64,000 nucleotides of DNA, taken from contig JAGVSR010000145.1 in the NCBI GenBank assembly GCA_019137195.1, forward strand, positions 66,520 to 130,519, read 5' to 3'. Positions 9,961 through 19,482 of this stretch are shown here, in pieces. This DNA is from Alphaproteobacteria bacterium. Its GTDB lineage: Bacteria > Pseudomonadota > Alphaproteobacteria > Rhizobiales > Hyphomicrobiaceae. The notes under the pieces are model-generated. The model worked only from the letters and a program-made list of their open reading frames with translations, ran no database searches and was not told where the DNA came from. The position numbers and the translations under genes are program-made. Positions within the stretch are counted from its first letter, which is position 1. Each line of letters starts with the position of its first letter.

Positions 9961-12633
9961 TCAGAGGCTGACCTCGAGCAACCGCAGGAGCCGGCCGAGG
10001 CGGCGGTTCTGATCCTCGGCGATCTCGCGCTCGCGAAGCCCCGAGGCGTTCTCGCCGACGAGCCCCAGGAACGCCTGAGACCAGTCGGCGAAGTATTCGT
10101 CGTCGGCGTTCTCCTGCTCCCCGATCGAGGAGAGCGCGATGCGGTTCCTGGGCGGGAAAACGGGCTGCTGGAGCTTGCCTTTGCGGCGCGGATGACTGTT
10201 GGCGAGAAGATCGTTGAAGCCGAGTGTCATGACGTAGTCGCCGATCACGTTCGCGGCGCACATAGCAGCGCGGCCGAGGTCGTCGGCGGTCAGGCGCTCG
10301 CCTCCCGTCACGCGCTGGATCATCTGCTCGATGCGCTCGTCGAGACCGACGCGGACGGCGCCGACGACGAGCTCGTCGACGAGATGGAGGAGGGCCTGGC
10401 GAGGCAGCCGGAAGCGGCTCGCGGCACCGTCGGAGGTGGCGATGGCGCGCACGCTCTCGATCCAGTGGTCGACCGCAGTGCGGGCCAGCGTCCTCGCGTC
10501 GGGGATGAGCTCGATGGGGGCAGTCTCGTCCTCACCATGGTCGTGGTGATGCCCGTTCACCGCCCCGTTCACGGCGCCATTGGCCGCACCGTTCAAGGAC
10601 CCGTTCGCCTTGCTGTTCGCCGTGTCGCCGAGGGGTGCGCGGGCCTCGGCCCATGTCCAGACGTCGGCGTTGCGCAAGACGTCGGTGAACTCGCTCTCCG
10701 GCAACTGAAGCGCACGCAACAGGTGGCCAAAGCTCCGTGTCTCGGAGGCGCCCTTAAGGCGGCGCACGACGAGAAGGCCCGAGGTGTGCCTGCGGTCCTG
10801 CTGGAAGGCGTAGTTCTCGGATACGTAGTAGCGGCGGAGCCTGTCCTGCATGCCGTGACGAAGCTCGTCGAGAGCGGCTGCGATCTGGCGGTACTTGACG
10901 CGGTCGTCGCATACTGCGGCGATCGACTGAGCGAGATAGCTCAAGCCGCCGTCGTTGACGATGAACGCCTCTCGCCAGACGGCCGGCGGATCGGCGACGT
11001 GCCGCTTGACGTTCTCGCCCGACAGGAACTCCTGGCGCGACCGCTCGATGCGCTCGAGCTGGCCGGCCTTGAAGCCGAGCTCCTGGCCGTCGCTCGAGTA
11101 GTCGAGGATCTGCTTGGCGCGATGGTTGGGGTTGCGGATCAAATGGATATTGTCGAACGGCCGGCCCGGCGTCCATACGCGCGGCCAGTCGTGATCGCGG
11201 CCAAAACCATCGAGCAGGATATGACCGATGCGATCCGACCAGTCGAGACGCTGATCCTTGCCCGTTCGAGCGCCGTCGGCGAACTCCTTGTCGATCTTGG
11301 TGAAGGCGAGGAACAGCGAGTTGTCGTGGTGCTCGCGGGTGACGGCATCGCGGCCGTGGGTCAGCTCGACCCAATTGGCGACCGCGGGAGCGAGCTCGCC
11401 GACCTCGCGGTGGGCGTGATCGATGCACACGACCATGCTCGTGATCTTGTGCTGGGCAGCGTAGAGGTCGACGAGATGGACGGCCTTGGCACGCAGGAAC
11501 AGGCGTCCCAGGAGGGTTGCGTCCTTGTCGAGCCCGCTTTCGAGGCTGTTGACGGTCTGGCGATTGTCGAGACCTGGGAACTCGAGGAAGTCGGCGTTGC
11601 GGGTCACCTCCGAGGACTCCTGCGGCAGTGGCAGGCGGACCTCGGCGGCGAGAGCGGCGAGCGCCGTGCGCGGCATCGACACCCAATGGCCGAACTCGTT
11701 GCAGACCACGACCGTACGCTCGTCGCGGATGCCGAGCGCGGCAGTGGTCTCTCCGTTGATGATGCTGTCGGCCCGGCGAGAGAACTTTCCGGTCCTGGGA
11801 TCGATGGAGAGAATGGCGTCGAGCGCACAATTTGCGTCGAGGCCGCCGCCCAGGCTCGCGACCGCATTGGCGAGAAGCACGAAGCCTTCACTGAACGGCT
11901 CGAGCCCGCCCCAGAGCAGGCTAAATAGCCGGGCGCGCATCTCGTTCGGCACGACCGGCGCGAGCCTCGCTACCGCCTGCCAGTAGCCGGCGGCAAAGAG
12001 GGCGCGGAACATGGGCTCCTCACCGAAGCGGGCGGTGAAGTAGCTCTTGATGTCCCACACGTCCTCCTCGGTGAGGCCGGGAACGGGCTCCTCGCCTGCG
12101 ATCCTCGACGCCTCGGCGTTGACGGCGCGCACCTCGGCAAGGCTCGGCACGCGGGCGCGCTTGCCCTTGGCGGCGAAGTAGGCGTTTCCGAGGATCTTCA
12201 CCACCTCCGCCATCGACAGGAGCCGCATGGCGATCGGGAAGTTCTGAGGTCGCGGGTGCTCGTGCTCCGAGAGGCGCAGAACCATCGAGGCGCCGAAACG
12301 ACCGCTCTCGGGCACGATGTTGCGCAGAAAATCGATCCTCTCGCGGATGCCGTCGAAGCGCATAACGAGGCGGCCGCCGCTGCGCTCGATCATCGAGGTG
12401 ATAGTGTGGGTCTTGCCCGATCGCGTGGCACCGATGAAGGCGACCGCCGGTGGCTGGCAAACGGCGGCGGCGAGGTTCGAAGCCGCGACCTCCGTGCGGC
12501 TGAACTCATGCAGCAAGGATACGCGCTCGGTACCGACAACGCGCTCGTTATCCGTGATCCACTCCAGGGTCTCGGCGGCCGCGTCGCGCACCTGATTGCA
12601 GGCGAACACGAGCCGGTTCTCGAAGGCGCTCAT
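9961..12633 (-). CDS. srfC: SrfC-family putative virulence factor, large P-loop protein
   Basis: An 890-residue cytoplasmic protein recognised as the SrfC / Virul_Fac family (named after the Salmonella srfABC operon; biochemical function unknown). A Walker A loop, GATRSGKT, lies at residues 68-75, so it should bind ATP or GTP. The rest is mostly helical with motifs such as NGETTAALGIRDERTVVVCNE. A low-complexity Asn/Gly/Ala/Val/His stretch (GAANGAVNGAVNGHHHDHG, near residue 690) interrupts the C-terminal third. It starts 16 bases after the SrfB stop, so the two are co-expressed, as in other srfB-srfC pairs. A GTPase or dynamin-like role is possible but unproven. Confidence 0.85.
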   Translation of the reverse strand: MSAFENRLVFACNQVRDAAAETLEWITDNERVVGTERVSLLHEFSRTEVAASNLAAAVCQPPAVAFIGATRSGKTHTITSMIERSGGRLVMRFDGIRERIDFLRNIVPESGRFGASMVLRLSEHEHPRPQNFPIAMRLLSMAEVVKILGNAYFAAKGKRARVPSLAEVRAVNAEASRIAGEEPVPGLTEEDVWDIKSYFTARFGEEPMFRALFAAGYWQAVARLAPVVPNEMRARLFSLLWGGLEPFSEGFVLLANAVASLGGGLDANCALDAILSIDPRTGKFSRRADSIINGETTAALGIRDERTVVVCNEFGHWVSMPRTALAALAAEVRLPLPQESSEVTRNADFLEFPGLDNRQTVNSLESGLDKDATLLGRLFLRAKAVHLVDLYAAQHKITSMVVCIDHAHREVGELAPAVANWVELTHGRDAVTREHHDNSLFLAFTKIDKEFADGARTGKDQRLDWSDRIGHILLDGFGRDHDWPRVWTPGRPFDNIHLIRNPNHRAKQILDYSSDGQELGFKAGQLERIERSRQEFLSGENVKRHVADPPAVWREAFIVNDGGLSYLAQSIAAVCDDRVKYRQIAAALDELRHGMQDRLRRYYVSENYAFQQDRRHTSGLLVVRRLKGASETRSFGHLLRALQLPESEFTDVLRNADVWTWAEARAPLGDTANSKANGSLNGAANGAVNGAVNGHHHDHGEDETAPIELIPDARTLARTAVDHWIESVRAIATSDGAASRFRLPRQALLHLVDELVVGAVRVGLDERIEQMIQRVTGGERLTADDLGRAAMCAANVIGDYVMTLGFNDLLANSHPRRKGKLQQPVFPPRNRIALSSIGEQENADDEYFADWSQAFLGLVGENASGLREREIAEDQNRRLGRLLRLLEVSL

Positions 12634-12649
12634 CTCGTTCTACCTGTGC

Positions 12650-15600
12650 TCATTCGACGACCACTCTGCCGGTGTCGAGCCAGTGTCCGCCGGGCGTAGC
12701 GAGCGTCTGCACTCTGAATGCCATGTCCGCGAGCGGAAGGTTGTTGCCGTCTGTATCGCAGGCGCGCACGAGACGCAGACCATCGGGCTCAGCACCGTCG
12801 CCGGGCGACCGCTCGACCGTCAGCTTGACGGAGCCGCGCGCCCGCGGCCTGTGGTCGGCCGGCTCGTGGTCGACCCAGTAAAGTGGTGATGCCGGCCAGC
12901 TCTCCAGTCCGATGCGGCGGCAGCCGAGCACGGCCGGCAGCTCGAGTGTAAGGGTCGCAAGCTTGGGCGTCCTGTCGTCGCCGGCCTCATCACCGAGCAC
13001 GAACATGACGGCATCGTTCCGCAACAGCCCCGCCTCGTTCATGCGTCCGACACACGCCCGACCGGCCTGCCATTCGGGAAGACGCTCGACGAGCTCGAGG
13101 CCGCCGGCCGCAAGCCCGCCGGTGGCGAGGAGGGCTCCCATGGCGGCTGCCGACTTGCTGTCGCCGATGGTGCCCGACCGCTCGCGCTGCGGATACCAGC
13201 CGGCGACGCGGTACTCGGCCATGGAGACGATCCGGTTGAGCTGCGACGGCATGAACTCGACGAGGGCGTCCATCACGGCCGGGAGCCGTGCGGCCCATCC
13301 TGACACGAGCACGACGTCGCAATCGAACGCCTGCACGACGCGGGCCGTGTTGCGGAGCACGGGATCGAGCACTCGGCGGATCGCGGCGGCGATGTCGCGC
13401 TCGCGGAACGCGACCATGACCTCGTGCGGCGAGAAGGTGTCGGCGCCCTCGTCGGCGGCGAGCTCGTCGAGCTCGTCGAGAACGGCGCGGGCGTGGCTGG
13501 CGTTGAGACTGACCAGGCTTTCGACGGTGCGCTCGACCGGAACGTCGCTCATCAGAACGCGGGAGCCGAGATAGGTCTCGAGCATACCTATGGCCAGGGG
13601 CTTCGCAAGCTCGGCGGCGAAGCGGCGGCCGAAGTCGTCTCCGGGCTGGGCGCGGCGGCCACTGCGCCCACCGAGGATGCGCGACAGGAAGCGGCGCGCA
13701 TTCAGGAGCTTGCATTCCACAAGGCGGCGCTCGAGAGCCGGAATGAGATGGCGCTCGACAAGAACCTTCAGGATGTCGTTGCCCCCGACACGGGCCCCAT
13801 CCGCGAGCTGCGGCGTGCGGGCGAGGGTACCGGTGTCGGTGAGCTCGTAGGTGGCGATGGAAAGGCTCGTGCCGCCGCCGCCGATGTCGAGGCTCGCCAC
13901 CCGCAGAGATCGTCCGCCCTTGTGCTCCGGGCGCTGTTTGCCCATGAGGTCGACGTACTCGCGCGCCTTGCCGCGGAACTTGTACGACATCTCGTTGTGG
14001 AGATAGGCGAGGCCGGTGTTGAGGGCGTTGTCGGACAGGAACAGGACCTCGGGGCGCGGCGGCACGAGCGGCGCGCCATCGTTCCAGCCCATGGCCTGCC
14101 ACACGGCGCCCACCGCGGCGGTGACCCGCCTTCGTGCTGCCCGCTCCTCGTGGTCCGAGAGATAGGCGGGAAGCGTGACGAGGATGCGCTCGATGACACG
14201 AGGACGTGCGTCGCGCCGGGTCCGTGGGGCGTTGACGGCAACCACCGCCTGGGCGAGGAGCTCGGCCGTCATGAAGGTGACGAGCGAGGAGCGAGAGAAG
14301 CGTGGCTTGGCGGGCGACCCCGATCTCGCACCGGCCTCCGGAACGTCGCCGGACTCGGTAAAGTGGGAGAGCTGCAGCCCCGAGACGAGGGCGCCGCGTG
14401 CAGGTACGCTGCGGCCTGGCTGGCGCACGAAGCGCCACGCGGTCGGGCTCGGGCGCTCGTCCCAGAGATAGCACATGGGGCTCGAGATGCCGGTATGGTC
14501 GTCACCTGCCGGAAGCTCGGCAGCGAGGCGCTCGGCCTCGCGACCGACGCGAGCGAGGCTCGGCCAGAAGAATGCATTCGTGCGCCCGCTCCAGCGTGAC
14601 CACGCCTCGTTGCCGAGCGCCGTGCGGCTGAACTCGAGCCGGCTCGGCATGATGCCGGAATGCGTGCGCCATGGCTGCGAGAGGTCGCGTAGCGGCAACA
14701 GCATGGCGTCGAGCCCAGGGGCGGCACCCGATCCGTGCTTCTCGCGCAGAAGGGCCGTAATGCGGCTCGCACCCAGATCGAGTGCGAGGTCTACGCCGAC
14801 GGCGTTCCACTCGCGGGAGTCGGCAGACACTCTGGCGAAGCGCAGCTCAGGGATCTCGCAACCCTCGGCGAGGACGCGCAGCAGCGTCAGGTAGTGCGCA
14901 AGATGCTCGAGTGCATGGCCGCGGCCGGCCTCGTCCTCGGCGCCACTGTCGGCATCGGCCGCCTCGTGCTCGCGATAGAGGTCGGCCAGCCAGTCGTCGA
15001 TCCAAGCCTCGCTGACGAAGCCCGCGATATCACTCTCGTCGTCGGAGAAGCGAAAGGTCGTGCCGGCCTCGACATCGGCCATGCGCGGGGCCGCGTAGGC
15101 CCGGGAGCGGCTTTCCGGCTTCACGTCGATGGCGGTGTCGATCGCAAGCACGATTCGGTAGGGACCGGTGCGCCTGCCGTCGCCCAAGGTCTTGCGGGTG
15201 ACGAATGCGCGCGCCCAGTTGGTGGGCCCGTCCTCCAGATACTGCGTGCCGTTGTCGGCCTCGCCCGAGACCTTGAGGAACGGCACTGGCACCCAGCTGC
15301 CGAGATAGGGCAGGAGCGCCTGCTCCATGTCGACGGCATACGTGTCCGCAACGTCGAGTGGCGCACCCGTGACGGGATGCTCGATCTGATCGTTGTCGAT
15401 GGTGATGGCGTGGAGCGTCGGTCCGTCGTCGCCAGCGTCGGCCTGGTCCTCGAAGAAGCGGCGGCGGACGCGCACGGCCTTCATCTCGTCGAAGGGCAGG
15501 TCGATGAACTGGATCGACGACCCCGGAACGAGGGTCAGCGTCGCGCCGGCCGCGGGCTCGGACATGCTCCCGCTACGGACTTCTCCGGCGGCACGCCGCA

Positions 15601-15652
15601 ACTCGGACATTCTTTCGCCGGCACCCGACATTTCGACCCGACCCGATCTCAA
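12650..15652 (-). CDS. srfB: SrfB-family protein (Hsp70/actin-like ATPase fold)
   Basis: A 1000-residue cytoplasmic protein of the SrfB family (second gene of Salmonella srfABC). The nucleotide-binding phosphate loop LDIGGGGTSLSI (Asp589) and a second loop, VVLVSGWAARLPAV, are those of the actin/Hsp70/FtsA superfamily, so ATP-dependent conformational change or polymerisation is plausible. The N-terminal half contains a long domain with WARAFVTRKTLGDGRRTGPYR. No signal peptide or membrane helix is seen. It sits directly before srfC, and 125 bases separate it from the upstream PstS/OmpA gene. That is the largest gap in the operon and could hold an internal promoter. Confidence 0.87.
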   Translation of the reverse strand: MRSGRVEMSGAGERMSELRRAAGEVRSGSMSEPAAGATLTLVPGSSIQFIDLPFDEMKAVRVRRRFFEDQADAGDDGPTLHAITIDNDQIEHPVTGAPLDVADTYAVDMEQALLPYLGSWVPVPFLKVSGEADNGTQYLEDGPTNWARAFVTRKTLGDGRRTGPYRIVLAIDTAIDVKPESRSRAYAAPRMADVEAGTTFRFSDDESDIAGFVSEAWIDDWLADLYREHEAADADSGAEDEAGRGHALEHLAHYLTLLRVLAEGCEIPELRFARVSADSREWNAVGVDLALDLGASRITALLREKHGSGAAPGLDAMLLPLRDLSQPWRTHSGIMPSRLEFSRTALGNEAWSRWSGRTNAFFWPSLARVGREAERLAAELPAGDDHTGISSPMCYLWDERPSPTAWRFVRQPGRSVPARGALVSGLQLSHFTESGDVPEAGARSGSPAKPRFSRSSLVTFMTAELLAQAVVAVNAPRTRRDARPRVIERILVTLPAYLSDHEERAARRRVTAAVGAVWQAMGWNDGAPLVPPRPEVLFLSDNALNTGLAYLHNEMSYKFRGKAREYVDLMGKQRPEHKGGRSLRVASLDIGGGGTSLSIATYELTDTGTLARTPQLADGARVGGNDILKVLVERHLIPALERRLVECKLLNARRFLSRILGGRSGRRAQPGDDFGRRFAAELAKPLAIGMLETYLGSRVLMSDVPVERTVESLVSLNASHARAVLDELDELAADEGADTFSPHEVMVAFRERDIAAAIRRVLDPVLRNTARVVQAFDCDVVLVSGWAARLPAVMDALVEFMPSQLNRIVSMAEYRVAGWYPQRERSGTIGDSKSAAAMGALLATGGLAAGGLELVERLPEWQAGRACVGRMNEAGLLRNDAVMFVLGDEAGDDRTPKLATLTLELPAVLGCRRIGLESWPASPLYWVDHEPADHRPRARGSVKLTVERSPGDGAEPDGLRLVRACDTDGNNLPLADMAFRVQTLATPGGHWLDTGRVVVE

Positions 15653-15777
15653 GTCTTCTCAGTACACATGAACTCTTTTGCAAGGCCCACCAACATACGG
15701 GCCTTGCCGATGACTAGCCTCGTGGGGACGCCGGTCCGCATGACCCCGAGCCCCGCACTCTCACCCCGCGCCCTACC

Positions 15778-17538
15778 TCAGCCGCTCCGCTTCCTCTTCT
15801 TGCGCCGCACGACCGGCTCGTCGCGTTCGTCCTCCACGGACCGTACAACGGCGGGGCGGTCGCGGATCCAAACCTCGACCCGGCGATTCTTGTTGTTGCC
15901 GTCCGCACCGTCATCGCAGGCCACCGGAGCCGCTGGACCGAAGCCTTCTGCCACGATCCGACTGGCATCGAAGGTGCCGGGCCCGGCCGCAGCGAGCAGC
16001 GCTTGGCGAACCTGGCCGGCGCGCTTTATCGAAAGACGGCCATTGGCGGCCGGCGTGCCGACCGAATCCGTGAACCCAGCGAGCACGATCGTCTTGCCCT
16101 TGTAGGCGGGCTCCTTGAGCAGGGATGCCAGGCGGGCAAGGTCCTGCAAGGCCTTGGCGTCTAGCTGGGACGAGCCGATCCTGAAGCGGAAGGTGATCGA
16201 CAGGCGAACGCCGTCTCCAGTCTCAGCCGTCAGATTCCTGGTCATGGCGCGTTCGAGCTGGCCGGGAGCGGCCGTCGCGAGCCACGCCTTGATGCGCTCG
16301 CCTTCTGCGACTGCGGGCGAGGCGACGACGGTCTGGTCCATGAAGGCGGTGTCGCGGATCATGGCCTGTGCAGCGTCCGAGTTGGCGTAACGGACGAGGC
16401 GCCCCGCGGTCGCAGCTACCGGCTCGCCGGCTGTGTACAAGTAGAGACGCCGGCTCAGCGGATACTCCTCCGCCTTGATGGCGAACTCGGACGGGAGCTG
16501 GGTGATGCCGCAGGGGCCGATGATGCCTGCCGCCTTGGCGTTACGCAGCATGGCGTAGGAGGTCAGCCCGATGCCGTCGGGGTCGCGGGTCACCGCGTCC
16601 GAGACCTCGAACTCGCTGGCGAGGCGCCGAGCAGCCGGTGCGAGCCTCGCGCCGCTCGATTTCAGGACCAGACCAGTGATGTCGTCGGAGCCGGCCGCGT
16701 CGCCGGCAACGTAAATGTTGATGGCTCCGCCGGAAAGACCGAGCTCCTGCCAGGTTCTCACCTTGCCCGAGAAGATGGCAGCGAGCTTGTCAGCCGGCAG
16801 CGAAGCGAGCGGCCGGTCTGGCGAGACGATGACGGCTAGACCGTCCAGCGCGATCACGTGCTCGTGCTCGTCGGGACGCGCGAGCGGGGCGATGCGGCGG
16901 AGCTCGGCCTGCTCCACAGGATCAATCGGCCGCGTCGAAACGGCGACGTCGGCACGACCGCGGGCGACAGCGCGAAACGCCGCCGAGGGCGATGTTCGAT
17001 CGATGCCGACGGAGGCGACAAGAGCACGGTTGCCGTCGAAGACCTTGAACTCCGTCTGGTCCGGAAGGGCACCAACTAGCTGCTCGACGCCGCCACCGAT
17101 GCTCGCCGCGTAGTCGCGGATGATAGCGGGCATCAGCTCGCGGCTGATCGTGTCGGAGCCTGCGATACGGAAGCGCTCCGGCTCGACGGCGGAGGCGGAC
17201 ACGAGATCGAGCGTGGAAGCGAGGCTGTCGTCAACACGCTCGGGACGCGCCAGTGCGGTCGCCATGCAAGCCGCGCCTTCGCAGTCGAACTGGGCTGCGG
17301 TCAGGGAGAGGACACCGAACGAGGAACTCTCGACGACATACTTGTCGCCGTCGAAGGACTTCAATGCGCCCCGCACCTCGAAGTCGGCGTTCTTCAGCCT
17401 CAGCACGACAGTATCGGTACCGGCCATGCCTGCTATTGGCGAGGCCAGCCCGAGCGCCAGGAGGGAGAGCCCGATCATCCGGATTTTCGTTCGCTTCAAC
17501 ACGCCCTTACTCCAATCGCCTCGCGCATTTTCCTCCAT
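15778..17538 (-). CDS. PstS-like / OmpA fusion envelope protein (copy 1)
   Basis: 586 residues, paralogous along its whole length to the gene at 6579-8198. A signal peptide (about residues 20-42, IGLSLLALGLASPIAG) precedes the shared small domain GALKSFDGDKYVVES with its Cys pair CEGAAC. A PstS-like domain (about residues 130-400) contains IALDGLAVIVSPD, AIFSGKVRTWQELG and DPDGIGLTSYAM. The OmpA-like C-terminal domain contains IVLAGFTDSVG and NRRVEVWIRD. It differs from copy 2 by a basic tail ending VVRRKKRKRSG. The start is 12 bases after the preceding stop; a start at Met21 is also possible. Periplasmic, probably peptidoglycan-bound; ligand unknown. Confidence 0.82.
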   Translation of the reverse strand: MEENARGDWSKGVLKRTKIRMIGLSLLALGLASPIAGMAGTDTVVLRLKNADFEVRGALKSFDGDKYVVESSSFGVLSLTAAQFDCEGAACMATALARPERVDDSLASTLDLVSASAVEPERFRIAGSDTISRELMPAIIRDYAASIGGGVEQLVGALPDQTEFKVFDGNRALVASVGIDRTSPSAAFRAVARGRADVAVSTRPIDPVEQAELRRIAPLARPDEHEHVIALDGLAVIVSPDRPLASLPADKLAAIFSGKVRTWQELGLSGGAINIYVAGDAAGSDDITGLVLKSSGARLAPAARRLASEFEVSDAVTRDPDGIGLTSYAMLRNAKAAGIIGPCGITQLPSEFAIKAEEYPLSRRLYLYTAGEPVAATAGRLVRYANSDAAQAMIRDTAFMDQTVVASPAVAEGERIKAWLATAAPGQLERAMTRNLTAETGDGVRLSITFRFRIGSSQLDAKALQDLARLASLLKEPAYKGKTIVLAGFTDSVGTPAANGRLSIKRAGQVRQALLAAAGPGTFDASRIVAEGFGPAAPVACDDGADGNNKNRRVEVWIRDRPAVVRSVEDERDEPVVRRKKRKRSG

Positions 17539-17550
17539 TCCGTGTCGGCA

Positions 17551-19428
17551 TTATTTGCGAATTCGCAATCCGGGCATCGCCGACTGGTTGAATCTCGCCT
17601 GGTGGGTCAGGCGGGTGCCACAGTCGACCCGGGTCAGGACGCCACTTTGCCGGCTGACTTGGCCGCTTCGCGGCAAGATGCTGACATGAAAGGCGATTTC
17701 CGCGAGCGCACCCTGGCCACAGGTGGCGCCGGAGGGCACCTCGCCGCGGCTCTCGTTATCGAGGGCGAGCGAAATCGAGCCGGACGCCTGCTGATCGTTG
17801 TGGAGGAAGGTATAGACCTCGAGCTTGTCGCCCAAGGGCTTCTCGTCGTCGGCGGAGGAGAGATACCCATGGCCGCGGCCGTCGGAGGCGCTATCGATCC
17901 GGGCCGAGCCGAACGAGGAGGGGACGCGCGCCCACAGGTGCCCCGGCTGATCGAAGGCGGCGGCATACTCGAACACGTGAAGGTCAAGGTTGACACCCGC
18001 GCGCCAGACGACGGCAATTTTCGATACCTTGTCGAGATCCTTGGCGACAACCGGCACGGTCCTGCTCAAACCGTCAGCAAAGCGCACCTCGACGGCAGAC
18101 GAGGTGCCGGCGAAGCAGTCGAGGATGAAGTCCAGTATGCCGTTGGCATTGAGCTTCCTGATGAGCTCGGCTCCGCCGTAGCTGATCTGGACGAACTCGT
18201 TCGGGTGGCAGGGCGCGTTGATGGCGAGACGCATGGTGCCGCCATCCAAAGGTTCGGTCTCGAGCTCGGGCGCGGTGCAAGCGGCACCGTCGATCTTGAG
18301 CTGGCCGGGCGCAAGGGCCACGAGCGTCGGCAGAGGCCCGCTTGGTGCAGGAGACGCGGGAGGCTGCGCGAGGGCTGCAACTTGCTGAGCGGCACCGGCA
18401 GCTGCCGCCGCCGCTTCGGACGGCCCGGAAACCGGCGGTGCAGCAGCGACAGGTGGTGCCACTGCATGTGGCTCTTGACCAGCAAGTGGCGTGGGCGTGT
18501 CGCCCGCCATGCCGGCCATCGGGCGCTCGTCATGGAACGATACGCTCGCTGCCGGCCTCGGATCGACGAAGGACGGGGTGGCGACGAGGCGATTATCCTC
18601 GAACGACGGCGTGGTGAGACGGCGATCGTCACGGAACGCCAGCGGGGGCACGGCTGACGCGGCCGTCTCAGCGATCGGGCGCTCGTCGACGAAGGAGGGC
18701 GCCGCTCCGGCGGCGGAGCCCGGCGCGGTCGCCCTGTCGACAGCCGGGGTGTCGGCAAGCGCGCGATCGTCGTGAAACGAGGGCGGCAAGACGGCTGGGG
18801 CTGGCGCGGACGCGTCGTGGCTCTCCGGCGGCATCTCGAACTTGATCATCGACGGCGGCGCACGATCGTCATCGAACGAGGGCGCCAATGCGGCCGGAGC
18901 CGCAGGTCCGGCAGAGGCGACGCTTGCATCCGTCGCGGCCGCTGCGGCGGCTCCGTCGTCCGGCTCGGGCGGCATCTCGAAGGTGACGCGTGGCGCAGCC
19001 GTCGTGGCGTCGTCCGCCGGCGCGGAAGCGGAGGTGGACGACGGCATGGCTGCCTCGGCCGGCTCGGGCGGCATCTCGAACGTGATTGCTGCCGGCCGAG
19101 CGGCGACAGCGTCAGGCATTGTGGGCGTGGCAGCGACCGCTACCTCGCCTTCTCGGTCCGGCGAGGCTTCGGCCGGTGCTATCGAGCCGGGCGAGTGATC
19201 CGACACCTCGGCCGGTGCGCTCGCCACCGTCTCCAGAATGTCACCCGGCAGTCGCTCCTTGCGCAGGGAGACGACGGTCACGAATGCGGCGACGGTCGCC
19301 AGTGCGAGCAGGCTCGGCATCACCATCTGGCGCACGTCCGGCGACAACGAACCGAACGTCCGGCGCAGCGCGACTGCGAGGCGGGCGACGGGTCTCGGGA
19401 GTTTGCTCATCCGCATCTGTTGTGTCAC
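17551..19428 (-). CDS. Single-pass envelope protein with tandem FxDxR peptide repeats
   Basis: 625 residues, function not recognised. A basic cytoplasmic N-terminus is followed by one membrane helix (about residues 37-54, PSLLALATVAAFVTVVS), then a roughly 300-residue disordered periplasmic linker. In this linker three FEMPPE motifs and seven copies of a (P/V)SFxDxR-type peptide recur. The C-terminal 240 residues form a domain with VNLDLHVFEYAA and DKLEVYTFLH that ends MPGLRIRK, homologous to the C-terminus of the protein at 8202-9911. It lies between the first gene of the operon and PstS/OmpA copy 1. The DLDLH-type phrase is reminiscent of some von Willebrand-associated periplasmic domains, but I cannot assign it. 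Confidence 0.78.
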   Translation of the reverse strand: MTQQMRMSKLPRPVARLAVALRRTFGSLSPDVRQMVMPSLLALATVAAFVTVVSLRKERLPGDILETVASAPAEVSDHSPGSIAPAEASPDREGEVAVAATPTMPDAVAARPAAITFEMPPEPAEAAMPSSTSASAPADDATTAAPRVTFEMPPEPDDGAAAAAATDASVASAGPAAPAALAPSFDDDRAPPSMIKFEMPPESHDASAPAPAVLPPSFHDDRALADTPAVDRATAPGSAAGAAPSFVDERPIAETAASAVPPLAFRDDRRLTTPSFEDNRLVATPSFVDPRPAASVSFHDERPMAGMAGDTPTPLAGQEPHAVAPPVAAAPPVSGPSEAAAAAAGAAQQVAALAQPPASPAPSGPLPTLVALAPGQLKIDGAACTAPELETEPLDGGTMRLAINAPCHPNEFVQISYGGAELIRKLNANGILDFILDCFAGTSSAVEVRFADGLSRTVPVVAKDLDKVSKIAVVWRAGVNLDLHVFEYAAAFDQPGHLWARVPSSFGSARIDSASDGRGHGYLSSADDEKPLGDKLEVYTFLHNDQQASGSISLALDNESRGEVPSGATCGQGALAEIAFHVSILPRSGQVSRQSGVLTRVDCGTRLTHQARFNQSAMPGLRIRK

Positions 19429-19482
19429 GCAATACTAAGAACTCACAATCGACGACCTCAAGTCACCTCGAGGCAAATCGGG

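Noticed and set aside
7566..11928. Long plus-strand open frames (over 600 codons each) across the SrfC and envelope-protein region
   Set aside because: They run antisense to genes with recognisable domains, are Arg/Gly/Asp-rich without motifs, and have no ribosome sites; they are GC-rich shadows.
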